Shown here: positions 1 through 7,481 of the stretch, piece after piece | Layout: every line of letters begins with the position of its first letter | How positions within the stretch are numbered: position 1 is the stretch's first letter | Assembly (NCBI GenBank): GCA_958428365.1 | Contig: CAUAFT010000014.1 | Coordinates: forward strand, 4,225-68,224 | DNA from: an uncultured Lachnospiraceae bacterium | GTDB lineage: Bacteria > Bacillota > Clostridia > Lachnospirales > Lachnospiraceae | DNA: 64,000 nucleotides | Direction: 5' to 3' | Position numbers and translations under genes: made by a program | Notes under the pieces: generated by a model | The model's database searches: none | Told to the model about the DNA's origin: nothing | What the model saw: only the letters and a program-made list of their open reading frames with translations

Positions 1-47
1 AGAAAAGTTTTATGGTATGGCGCAGGTAAATTGAAAGGAGGGAGATT

Positions 48-512
48 ATGGCGGCGTATAAAGACGAACAGCGGAGAACGTGGTATGTGTCCTTTCACTA
101 TTATGACTGGACTGGTAAGAATTGCCGGAAAGTCAAGAGAGGATTTAAGATCAAAGGGGAAGCGGCAGTTTTGGATATGACTTTTGCGGAGTTTGTAGAA
201 GCCTATACCAGAGATATGAAGTCAAAGCTGAAACACAATACCTGGCTGACAAAGGAGCATATCTTGCGAACGAAGTTACTGCCCTATTTCAAGGACAAGA
301 AAATGCGTGATATTCGTCCGAAAGATATTATCCAGTGGCAAAATGAGCAGATTTCCTATCGTGATGAAAAAGGAAAACCTTATACTCCCACTTATCTGAA
401 AACTCTGCAATCAGAATTGAGCGCATTGTTCAATCATGCGGTACGGTTTTATGAACTGAAAAGTAATCCCGTTGGAAAGAACCATATTCCGGTGATTACA
501 ACATTGTTATGA
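48..512 (+). pseudogene. Tyrosine integrase, N-terminal fragment
   Basis: The 154-residue product has the N-terminal half of an ICE/phage tyrosine recombinase: an arm-binding beta region with many basic residues (about 1-45), then the SAM-like core-binding helices (about 45-140, including TWLTKEHI and ITTLL-side residues after SNPVGK). The catalytic domain that should follow with the R...HxxR...Y residues is absent; about 400 residues are normal for the family. The reading frame runs into an unrelated sequence at about 480-494, which encodes the tail of a response regulator in another frame. It starts at ATG 48 behind a good GGAGGGAG site. It is a broken relic of a mobile element and cannot recombine DNA by itself. 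Confidence 0.82.
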
Positions 513-619
513 GCCATATTCGCAACATACGGGAAAAGATAGAAGATAACCCAAGCAAGCCAATCTACATACAGACGGTTTGGGGTGTGGGTTATCGGTT
601 TAATCAAAAAATGGTCTAA
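494..619 (+). pseudogene. OmpR/VanR-type response regulator, C-terminal remnant
   Basis: In the frame shifted from the integrase fragment, codons 494-619 read as a winged-helix tail: an SHIRNIREKIED helix followed by the YIQTVWGVGYRF beta hairpin and a TAA stop. This is the DNA-binding end of an OmpR-family regulator of the kind found next to ICE or vancomycin-resistance-like kinases. The receiver domain and most of the effector domain are missing. The abutment with the integrase fragment shows a deletion or recombination junction near 480-494. Confidence 0.8.
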
Positions 620-693
620 TGATGATAATTTAGGTCAAACTGGGATACAAATTTATTCAAGCGGGAAAAGAATAATATTCAAAATTGAAAGCT

Positions 694-735
694 GTAAAAT
701 TCCACGTTGAATTTTACGGTTTTCTTGCGTATAAT
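694..735 (+). promoter_or_regulatory. Toxin-antitoxin promoter with palindromic operator
   Basis: TTGAAT (707-712) and TATAAT (730-735) are separated by exactly 17 bases, a near-consensus sigma-A promoter. A perfect 9-base inverted repeat, GTAAAATTC (694-702) and GAATTTTAC (709-717), covers the -35 box. Antitoxins of this type usually autorepress by binding such a palindrome, so this is the likely operator of the 780-1331 pair. The operator role is inferred from position and symmetry. Confidence 0.7.
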
Positions 736-779
736 ACATATAAATGAAGAAGCTATATCAAGGAAAGGAAGTTGATTTT

Positions 780-1028
780 ATGCCGAATATATTACCAGTC
801 TCAGATTTGAGAAATTATAATGAAGTATTGAAAAATTGTCAGGTTGGAGAACCTGTGTTTTTGACCAAAAATGGCAGAGGCAAGTTTGTGGTTATGGATA
901 TTGAAGACTATGAGCGTGAGAAGGCTGAAAAAAAGTTGCTTATGAAGCTACAGGAAGCAGAAGAAGTAGTTAAGGATGAAAGTGCCTGGATGAGTTTGGA
1001 TGAACTAAAGAAATCTGTCGGTGTATAG
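780..1028 (+). CDS. Phd/YefM/RelB-like antitoxin
   Basis: An 82-residue protein beginning MPNILPVSDLRNY, the classic Phd/YefM N-terminus that forms the dimeric DNA-binding fold, followed by FLTKNGRGKFVVMDIEDYE and a charged helical tail that would wrap the toxin. I chose ATG 780, not the upstream in-frame ATG 744, because AAGGAAAGG sits just before it and 744 has no ribosome site. Three bases separate its stop from the toxin start, so the genes are co-translated. It should neutralise the 1032 toxin and, with it, repress the promoter at 707-735. Confidence 0.85.
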   Translation: MPNILPVSDLRNYNEVLKNCQVGEPVFLTKNGRGKFVVMDIEDYEREKAEKKLLMKLQEAEEVVKDESAWMSLDELKKSVGV

Positions 1029-1031
1029 CCT

Positions 1032-1331
1032 ATGATGAAATTGCGGATTAACCCTATTGTAGCAGAGGACTTGAAGAGCATTAAAGAGTATATTGCTGAA
1101 GATAATGAAGAAATGGCAACAAAGACCATTGAGGAGATATATGCTCGAATTGAGAATATACAGCAATTTTTGTATATGGGAGCTGATCTTGCTAAGAGGG
1201 TCAGCTTCTGGACGGATTATAAATATGTGATTAGTGGAAATTATGTTGTGTTATATAAGATTGGAAAAGAGTTTGTGGAGATTTACCGGGTTGTGAATCG
1301 ATATCAAGATATTACGAGGATATTTGAATAA
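1032..1331 (+). CDS. RelE/ParE-family toxin
   Basis: A 99-residue basic protein with the RelE/ParE fold pattern: KLRINPIVAEDLKSIKEYIAED at the start, a helix with KTIEEIYARIENI, then the strands SFWTDYKYVISGNYVVLYKI and FVEIYRVVNRYQDITRIF. Family members are either ribosome-dependent mRNA nucleases (RelE) or gyrase poisons (ParE); the sequence alone does not settle which. It is intact and directly follows its antitoxin, typical of an addiction module stabilising mobile DNA. Confidence 0.85.
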   Translation: MMKLRINPIVAEDLKSIKEYIAEDNEEMATKTIEEIYARIENIQQFLYMGADLAKRVSFWTDYKYVISGNYVVLYKIGKEFVEIYRVVNRYQDITRIFE

Positions 1332-1547
1332 GAAAGGGAAAATAGGTTATAGGAATTTAATAGAAATAATAACTATCAGAGGGCTATAAGATTGATAAAG
1401 ATGGAGAGGCAGATAAAAGGGTAAAAACTATAGAATAGTTGGATATAAGAGAAGATGCATATGAGAGATAAGCTTTTATTTATTGAATTATTGCTTATGA
1501 AAGAGGATGCCGACTGATTATGAATTAATAAAAAGTGGAGAATTGAT
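1332..1547. other. A-rich spacer before the primase-RT operon
   Basis: No gene. The stretch is very A/T-rich and contains only small inverted repeats: AACTAT/ATAGTT at 1426-1440 and ATAAGC/GCTTAT at 1468-1498. I looked for the conserved structured RNA that often precedes defence reverse transcriptases and could not identify one with confidence. GTGGAGAATTGAT supplies the ribosome site for ATG 1548. Confidence 0.5.
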
Positions 1548-4034
1548 ATGTTAAGGGAGATTGCTAATAAATTATTTGAATTATTTATAGTGAACCGAAA
1601 TGCTATTGCTATTCAGCTTAAGGATGGGAATTATATTACCAAATACACAAAAATTACAGAGAATGATATTTATTGTATGCTAAAAGAAAAAAAGTCTTTA
1701 GGTAGTTATCAACAATTATATAAAAGCCCATATGTGAAATGGATATGTTTTGATTTTGATTGTAAAGATAAAGAAAATCCGAATCTTTTGGAATTATATA
1801 AAAAATGTACGTTACCATTAAATAATTATCTGAGAGCTAACAATATATCATTTGTTAATGAATTTTCTGGAAGAAGAGGTATTCATACATGGATTATTTT
1901 TGATGACTATTTGAAAAAGACTGATGCATTTAAGATTCTTAAAAGAATAAAGAATGCTGTGGTGTTTAATTATGATGAGTCAGTATATGGTTTAGATGAA
2001 TTTCCTGCAACTGGTAACAGCAAAGGTAACAAATTGGGAAAACAGGTAAAAGTGCCTCTGTCTTTTCATTCGTGTGGAAAGCAATCGTATTTTTTTCTAG
2101 GTGAATATACAGAAAATAGTTATGGAGAAGAATTTTATAAAGAACAGTTATTTATTTTAAATACTATAAAAAAGAATAAGATATCAGAAGTAATTAAAAT
2201 ATTACAGTTAGAAGATGTTCAAATAGAAGTGCCATATAAAAAGATGTATATTACTGAATCATTGGATTGTGATGCTGAACAAGTTATTGATATATTATCT
2301 CAGACTCAAGTTTACAGACGAATATTTGATAGATTATTGCATGGGGAAGGTTTGTTAAAAGATTGGTTTGTAATGCTCGGTACATTAGGAAAAATAGAAG
2401 GCAATTCAAATATATTATGTGATGTATTTAGATATTGTCCGGATTTCTCTGAAACAGAAACGCAACGGCGTATATCACAATTTGGTTATAAGTATTTTCC
2501 TGCTACGTTTTGTTATTTATATAATTTATATGATTTAGATATGGAAGAAGGTATTGATCCAAATGAAAATGGATTGCAGTATTTGATTCGACATCTAGAT
2601 AAAAATATAGATATTCATACTTGGGACGAAAATGAAAAAACTTTCTTAGAGAAGAGTGAGTACACTGTACAAAAAGAAATTAATTATTTATTCACAAATG
2701 ATGAAGTTCCTGTGGTTTCGGTATATCTTGATTTATTACATTTGACTTCCTATGACACTAGAAAAATTGATATTACAATATCCAAAATTATGGAAGGTGA
2801 AACGATAGAAATTGAACCAAGAGATTGTTATGTATTTGAGAGAATTGAAGAAGAATCAAAAACGAGAAAAATGGTATCATTAAGTGCATATGATCGGGTA
2901 TTAACGTCACATATGGCATTAAATTTATTTTATGGTATGAGCAGAAAAATTAAGTCATTTAGTTATAATCCGAATTATTTATCTGGAAATGATATGTTTT
3001 TTCATTGGTATAATTCATGGGGTAACTACTTGAGTAAGATACGTAAATTTTTAGAATTTGATATGTATGAGAATATGTATGTCATAACAATAGATGTATC
3101 TCATTTTTATGATAGCATAGATTTTTTAGGCATATATAGGCTTTTTGATAATTATTTAAATCAACAAGAAAAAAATATACTTAAGGAATTGGTTGATTAT
3201 AATGAAAAACTAATGAGAAAGATAAATGGTAGTAGAAAGGGAGTGCCTCAGGGGCCGGCATATGCGAGACTTATAGCAGAAACTTTTCTAGGAATATTGG
3301 TAGAAAATGTAATTGGAAAATTAGGTAATCCGAATGAAAAAATGTTTGTATATAGGTATGTTGACGATATTGTTATATTTCATGATGAAACATTGGTAAG
3401 TCAGACAATATACGATACTTTTAGTAATATATTTTCGGCATATGGATTAGCACTTAATCAGGAAAAAAGTAAAATATACGGAAAGATTAAAGAGTTGTCG
3501 GAAGCGCAAAGATGTGAAATATTGAGAACAAATCAATTTCAATATGGACTTAGAGTGTCGGAGTATTCTTATTTACTTGAAGATAAATATATCCAAAAAA
3601 AAGTAGCTGCAATTATTGAAGAAAAAGGTAAGTTTGACATTTCAAATATTGCATTTTTCTTTTCAACTTATACAGATGAGAGAGCTAAAAAATTGTTTTT
3701 TAATAAATATGCAAAAGATATTTTTTCGTGCAAGTATGGGAGGGGAAGTGGATATTCATTATTTTACAAGTATATTTTAAGTAATAGAGAGATACTAGAG
3801 AACTGTATAGAAAACTCTCTGTTTGAGTTAATACCCATTAATAGTATAAACTTTTCATGCTGTTTAGCTGCAATTTATTATGCATATAAAAACAGTGAAT
3901 TACCACAAAGAGAGTATGAAATGTTGCTTGGAACATATATTTCTAACATTGAAGTAGATATAGAAAATATAAAGAGGGAGGAAGACAGAAGCATATTATT
4001 ATCATTGGCTAGTCAAAAGAAAAATGAAAGATAA
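1548..4034 (+). CDS. Archaeo-eukaryotic primase-reverse transcriptase fusion
   Basis: The 828-residue protein joins two nucleotide polymerases. Residues about 1-230 look like an AEP/PrimPol domain: motif I CFDFD (catalytic D69, D71), motif II SGRRGIHTW (H113) and motif III VKVPLSFHSCG (about 167-177), in the order seen in TOTE-type primases. Residues about 430-720 are a reverse transcriptase: ITIDVSHFYDSID (D516), RKGVPQGPAYA (565-570) and YRYVDDIVIF (Y604-V-D-D607), then LNQEKSKIY. All catalytic acids are present. The linker (about 230-430) and helical C-terminus are unassigned. It overlaps the next gene by 11 bases. From memory, primase-RT fusions occur among the UG/Abi defence RTs (UG10/DRT7), but I cannot confirm that placement. 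Codon use is much more A/T-rich than in the flanking chromosome. Likely role: nucleic-acid synthesis triggered by phage infection. Confidence 0.85.
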   Translation: MLREIANKLFELFIVNRNAIAIQLKDGNYITKYTKITENDIYCMLKEKKSLGSYQQLYKSPYVKWICFDFDCKDKENPNLLELYKKCTLPLNNYLRANNISFVNEFSGRRGIHTWIIFDDYLKKTDAFKILKRIKNAVVFNYDESVYGLDEFPATGNSKGNKLGKQVKVPLSFHSCGKQSYFFLGEYTENSYGEEFYKEQLFILNTIKKNKISEVIKILQLEDVQIEVPYKKMYITESLDCDAEQVIDILSQTQVYRRIFDRLLHGEGLLKDWFVMLGTLGKIEGNSNILCDVFRYCPDFSETETQRRISQFGYKYFPATFCYLYNLYDLDMEEGIDPNENGLQYLIRHLDKNIDIHTWDENEKTFLEKSEYTVQKEINYLFTNDEVPVVSVYLDLLHLTSYDTRKIDITISKIMEGETIEIEPRDCYVFERIEEESKTRKMVSLSAYDRVLTSHMALNLFYGMSRKIKSFSYNPNYLSGNDMFFHWYNSWGNYLSKIRKFLEFDMYENMYVITIDVSHFYDSIDFLGIYRLFDNYLNQQEKNILKELVDYNEKLMRKINGSRKGVPQGPAYARLIAETFLGILVENVIGKLGNPNEKMFVYRYVDDIVIFHDETLVSQTIYDTFSNIFSAYGLALNQEKSKIYGKIKELSEAQRCEILRTNQFQYGLRVSEYSYLLEDKYIQKKVAAIIEEKGKFDISNIAFFFSTYTDERAKKLFFNKYAKDIFSCKYGRGSGYSLFYKYILSNREILENCIENSLFELIPINSINFSCCLAAIYYAYKNSELPQREYEMLLGTYISNIEVDIENIKREEDRSILLSLASQKKNER

Positions 4035-6576
4035 AATAGAAACATTTTTAAAAAGAATAGATTTAAAACCAGAAATGAAACTTATCTGTGACATATTTGA
4101 ATTTATTTATGAGTGTGATGCAAAGAAAATAGTGGGTTTAGAGGAAAGAATGGCTGCATTGTTTTGCCGAAGTGTGGCATATTTACCTCAAGATGATATT
4201 CCGGAAGAAGTAAAAAAATTATTACTTAATGCTTTTTTGAACATAAGAACAATGGCCAATCAGAGAAATGGGACAGGTGAATTACGAACAATATATTTAT
4301 TAAACCAGATATACCAATCAAATGCAAAAACAGAATATGATGAGATAATCGAAGAAGATTTTGAACTCTTGTTAGACAATCTTGAGAAGATAAGAATATT
4401 ATTTAGAATAGTAGATGACAACGCAGATGAATATTTCCCGATAAGTTCTTTATTATTCAATCTAATAGACTGTGATAATTTAGTACGTGATATAAGAAAA
4501 GTTAAAACTATACAGGCGTTAATGCTTGCATTACAGATATTTGACAAGAGTAAGTATCCAAAACAGTTTGAGGATATTCAAAATATAGTCCATGAAAAAG
4601 ATTTAAAATTTATAGAATATTTATTTGATGGTGCAAGTCGTTTAGGCGGAGATGAATGGAAGTGTAATTACGAAAAAAATGGGACGCTCGTTTTATATGA
4701 TGCTAAAAATAGTTCGATTCTGATTCGAAACATAAATAGAGAGTATTTTGAGATAGATAAAAATATTCAGGATATTTACAACTTTTCAGAAGTACATGAA
4801 GAAAAGAATGAGGAAGAGACTGGGATGGCATATTATGTAGAATATCCGATGAGTAATTTTGATCCTGTAGATTTAGTAAATGAGTTTTCAATTATAAATA
4901 ACAGAAATTCTATTTTACAAATATTAAAACTTATATATGAGGATAAGTATTACAATATTCTTCTTGAGTATTCATTATTTAGAGATTCTAAAAGTGTTCG
5001 GCCTATTAACCCATTTGCAAAAAATGATATGTATACGATTATTGATGGTAATAGTGTTTTAGATGGATTAGTAGAAGTATCCAAGTGGTTAAAAAAATAT
5101 GGATTGGTTAGGCTAGCTGGTAATGGAATTCAAATTGTAAACTTAGGTACATTTATAAGTTTAGAAAAAATATGTACTGTAAAATTTGACCTATTAGGAA
5201 TAGACGATGAAAGTATTAGTTTTACAGAACTATTAGTGAATTGGGTAAGAAATTGTCCAAATAAAAGAGCCTCATTCAATATATTTTTAAAAGAATATAC
5301 TGAAGAATTAAAGTATATTTATGAAATGGAATATTTATTTAACAAGAATTTTGAAGATGATTACTTTATGCCATATTCCATAGATTCCAAATTAATCGAT
5401 GAACTTGATTTTGATGAAATAATAAGTGCTTTTCCAATCCGTACTTTTAATGTAAAAAAAGATTTCTTAGAGGATAGCATAACGATTAGTCTAGACGGAG
5501 GCGATGAGGACTTTTCAGATTATGAAATAAAGGATATATCCGGAGATGAAATTCGTGGTTTGGCAGGAGATATTTTAGCGTGTGTTGATGAAGAGAATCA
5601 TGTTCTATATACAGGAGTGGAAGTCAAACATTACACTCTTTTAAAAGAAAAAATTTCACAACTTAACAGTAAGGCTTTGAATAGAGATGTAATAGATAAA
5701 ATAGGTGACTTTAATGTTTTTCAAATTGTGAAAATGATGAATTGTTTTGAAATAGCATTTAAAAGAATACATCCTGGAATACCAATGATTGATATAGCTA
5801 GATATAGATTGGCACATCATTTGTTGTTATTGAAATTAGATCAAGACAAAGTGATACCTTGGATAGAGTTGCTCAATAGTCATGAAATAGTGGAGTATTC
5901 ATTTGTGAACTCACTACCACATAATGGAGAACAGGGGGTTTTATATATCCCTAAAGACAGAAGTCGTTCGCAAAGTACATTTAAACATATATACGAGAAG
6001 TATATTTCGGATCCGCTAAAAAGAGATGTAGTTGATATATACGACCAAAAAATAACATTAGAGGCAGATGGATATTATGTGGGACATGAAAAAATAACAA
6101 AAGTAGTTTTTCTATTTGATTTAATTCAAAATGGTAAAGCAACGAAGGATACGCTTGATTATTATTTAAACAAAAATAGTGTTGAAGATAATATACATAT
6201 AGTTTTTTATTGTAATGATAAAAAGGTTAGTGTTGCTGAAATTATTGAAATGAACAATGAGTGTGAGGTTGAAGTGTATACTATATATTCAGGAGAAGGT
6301 GGAAGAAAAAAAGTACAAGAGTATTTGAATAAAAAGTTAGTGCATAGAAAATGCACAGTATTGGAACCGTTAAAGAACCTTTCGCGTGTGTTATCTAAAG
6401 AGGATGATGAGTTATGCAAATCAATCTATAAAGGACGTCTTGGGGGCAAGATATATCCAGGTGACTATATAGTTATTAGAGAGTATAATCAGCCAAAGCA
6501 TAATATTATGTCAGATGATATAATGAAATTGGAAAAAGTGACAGCATTATTCTGCAAAAGAGCTGAAAACTACTAG
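4024..6576 (+). CDS. Unrecognised 850-residue partner of the primase-RT
   Basis: I do not recognise the family. ATG 4024 lies inside the end of the primase-RT gene (11-base overlap), so the two are translationally coupled and probably form one system. The protein is acidic, mostly helical and soluble, with no signal peptide or membrane segment. The middle (about 330-450) looks like helical or winged-helix segments around WLKKYGLVRLAGNGIQIV. Near residue 690, ITKVVFLFDLIQNGKATKD weakly resembles the PRPP loop of phosphoribosyltransferases, although the usual paired acidic residues are not intact. The C-terminus is a basic/acidic globular domain ending ALFCKRAENY. It could be the effector, a sensor or a structural partner. 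The same low-G+C signature as the RT indicates joint transfer. Confidence 0.6.
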   Translation: MKDKIETFLKRIDLKPEMKLICDIFEFIYECDAKKIVGLEERMAALFCRSVAYLPQDDIPEEVKKLLLNAFLNIRTMANQRNGTGELRTIYLLNQIYQSNAKTEYDEIIEEDFELLLDNLEKIRILFRIVDDNADEYFPISSLLFNLIDCDNLVRDIRKVKTIQALMLALQIFDKSKYPKQFEDIQNIVHEKDLKFIEYLFDGASRLGGDEWKCNYEKNGTLVLYDAKNSSILIRNINREYFEIDKNIQDIYNFSEVHEEKNEEETGMAYYVEYPMSNFDPVDLVNEFSIINNRNSILQILKLIYEDKYYNILLEYSLFRDSKSVRPINPFAKNDMYTIIDGNSVLDGLVEVSKWLKKYGLVRLAGNGIQIVNLGTFISLEKICTVKFDLLGIDDESISFTELLVNWVRNCPNKRASFNIFLKEYTEELKYIYEMEYLFNKNFEDDYFMPYSIDSKLIDELDFDEIISAFPIRTFNVKKDFLEDSITISLDGGDEDFSDYEIKDISGDEIRGLAGDILACVDEENHVLYTGVEVKHYTLLKEKISQLNSKALNRDVIDKIGDFNVFQIVKMMNCFEIAFKRIHPGIPMIDIARYRLAHHLLLLKLDQDKVIPWIELLNSHEIVEYSFVNSLPHNGEQGVLYIPKDRSRSQSTFKHIYEKYISDPLKRDVVDIYDQKITLEADGYYVGHEKITKVVFLFDLIQNGKATKDTLDYYLNKNSVEDNIHIVFYCNDKKVSVAEIIEMNNECEVEVYTIYSGEGGRKKVQEYLNKKLVHRKCTVLEPLKNLSRVLSKEDDELCKSIYKGRLGGKIYPGDYIVIREYNQPKHNIMSDDIMKLEKVTALFCKRAENY

Positions 6577-6578
6577 AA

Positions 6579-6655
6579 AGGTTTTGGGTACAGTAGCTTT
6601 GTAACCACGTTAATAGAATATAAAACCGTATCAAAATGATGCGGCTTTAAAACCT
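6579..6655 (+). other. Possible folded RNA after the primase-RT operon
   Basis: AGGTTTT (6579-6585) can pair with AAAACCT (6649-6655), enclosing a hairpin CCGTATCA/TGATGCGG with one mismatch (6626-6644). It begins three bases after the stop codon of the partner gene. It could be a folded 3' UTR or a small RNA used by the RT; there is no independent promoter that I can see. Confidence 0.3.
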
Positions 6656-6713
6656 AATAATATCAGATTTATATGAAAAACTGAACCCGAAAAAGAGTTT
6701 GAGTAATGTACAT

Positions 6714-6757
6714 GAGCCAAGAAATGCCGAATTTACAGCGTTTCTTGGCTCGTTTTT
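6714..6757 (+). terminator. Terminator of the primase-RT operon
   Basis: GAGCCAAGAAA (6714-6724) pairs perfectly with TTTCTTGGCTC (6741-6751), and GTTTTT follows. It is a strong Rho-independent terminator on the plus strand about 140 bases after the operon. Confidence 0.85.
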
Positions 6758-6895
6758 GGTTGAGCGATAATCAAATGATAATAATTTTGAAAAAGTTAGG
6801 ATGGATAATTAGTTTGGTGTAACTAAATACCAATTATCACCAAGCCTGTGAATTTTGTCGTCATCTCTTGGGGCATACAATGTAATTAAGGGGAG

Positions 6896-6935
6896 AAATT
6901 GATAGGGTGGAGCCAAGGCTCCGCCCTATCAATTT
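6896..6935. terminator. Large inverted repeat, bidirectional terminator
   Basis: A 19-base arm (6896-6914) and its complement (6917-6935) differ at one G-T position and enclose a 2-base loop; the outer arms are AAATTGAT/ATCAATTT, giving T-rich ends on either strand. It lies at the 3' end of the minus-strand transposase relic and most likely terminated that gene; it also insulates the two defence operons. Confidence 0.65.
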
Positions 6936-7198
6936 TCGAGAGATGTAATATATTTCATAAAATTTTTCTTGAAATAAAATGCTCTGTTTTTATCAGAGAA
7001 TTCTCTGTTATAAATATTGGAATATATAGGATGATATGGCTTATAAGGCTTTTTTGTAGAAGAATTACCGGAGTAACCCAACTTGCGGAAAACACGGTAC
7101 AAAGAGCCTAGATGTCGGGAATAGCCTTTTGCAGTGCGAAGCTTACCGTAAAGTTCACAGACAGTTTTCTTAGAATTGTTTTTTGTGGTGATTAACAT
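6929..7198 (-). pseudogene. Transposase relic (integrase-core, IS481-like)
   Basis: The first ~58 residues (7025-7198) read like the N-terminal helix-turn-helix region of an integrase-core transposase common in Clostridia: TVCELYGKLRTAKGYSRHLG, then SLYRVFRKLGYSG and a KKPYKPYHPI linker. After that the homology stops and about 32 unrelated residues follow to a stop at 6929; the catalytic DDE domain is missing. It is an inactive insertion-sequence remnant. The IS481 assignment is from memory of the motif and is tentative. Confidence 0.6.
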
Positions 7199-7231
7199 TC
7201 TATAGGACTCAATCGTTTTTGTATAGTAGTA

Positions 7232-7257
7232 GGTGTCACATCAATTGTAACTCTACA
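7232..7257. repeat. Probable terminal repeat of the degraded insertion sequence
   Basis: Read on the minus strand, this segment starts TGTAGAGTTACAATTGATGT and lies 34 bases upstream of the transposase relic start, the position and TGT beginning expected of an IS end. No matching opposite end was found, consistent with deletion of the rest of the element. Confidence 0.4.
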
Positions 7258-7287
7258 GTTTTTTGAGACTATATTGAAAATTATTAC

Positions 7288-7316
7288 TTGACGTTAGTTC
7301 GTGATACATTTATCAT
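7288..7316 (+). promoter_or_regulatory. Promoter ahead of the pPIWI_RE operon
   Basis: TTGACG (7288-7293), a 17-base spacer and TATCAT (7311-7316) give a good sigma-A promoter. Transcription would begin near 7323, about 160 bases before the first gene and upstream of a terminator-like hairpin. Confidence 0.7.
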
Positions 7317-7322
7317 TATATA

Positions 7323-7450
7323 TGTACACGAGTAATAGAATATAAAGAAGACTAAGGGAATATCTATAGTTGCTTTTTAGGGATACAGCTATTCTCATGG
7401 TGATATTTTTAATGTTACGTTCTTTGATTTCGTGTCAAGGAACTTTTTTT
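7323..7450 (+). ncRNA. Candidate small RNA or attenuator leader of the pPIWI_RE operon
   Basis: A transcript from the 7288 promoter would be about 128 nt long before meeting the terminator at 7419-7450. Within it GGGAATA (7356-7362) can pair with TATTCTC (7390-7396, one wobble pair). There is no ORF with a ribosome site in this stretch. It is either a free-standing small RNA or an attenuator that limits expression of the nuclease-helicase-PIWI genes. Both readings are inference. Confidence 0.45.
7419..7450 (+). terminator. Intrinsic terminator or attenuator before the pPIWI_RE genes
   Basis: GTTCTTTGA (7419-7427) pairs with TCAAGGAAC (7435-7443; one G-T pair) across a 7-base loop and is followed at once by seven T residues (7444-7450). 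The form is that of a Rho-independent terminator, yet it stands between the promoter and the GGAGG site of the first gene. Confidence 0.75.
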
Positions 7451-7481
7451 ATTGTATTTTTCAGAAAGTGGAGGTATGAAA

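Noticed and set aside
744..779. Longer start for the antitoxin at 744
   Set aside because: The first 12 codons have no ribosome site and would place the start only a few bases after the -10 box; ATG 780 has AAGGAAAGG.
1332..1547. Structured RNA upstream of the primase-RT gene, as in retrons
   Set aside because: Only short A/T-rich inverted repeats; no msr/msd-like pairing or flanking a1/a2 repeat that I could identify.
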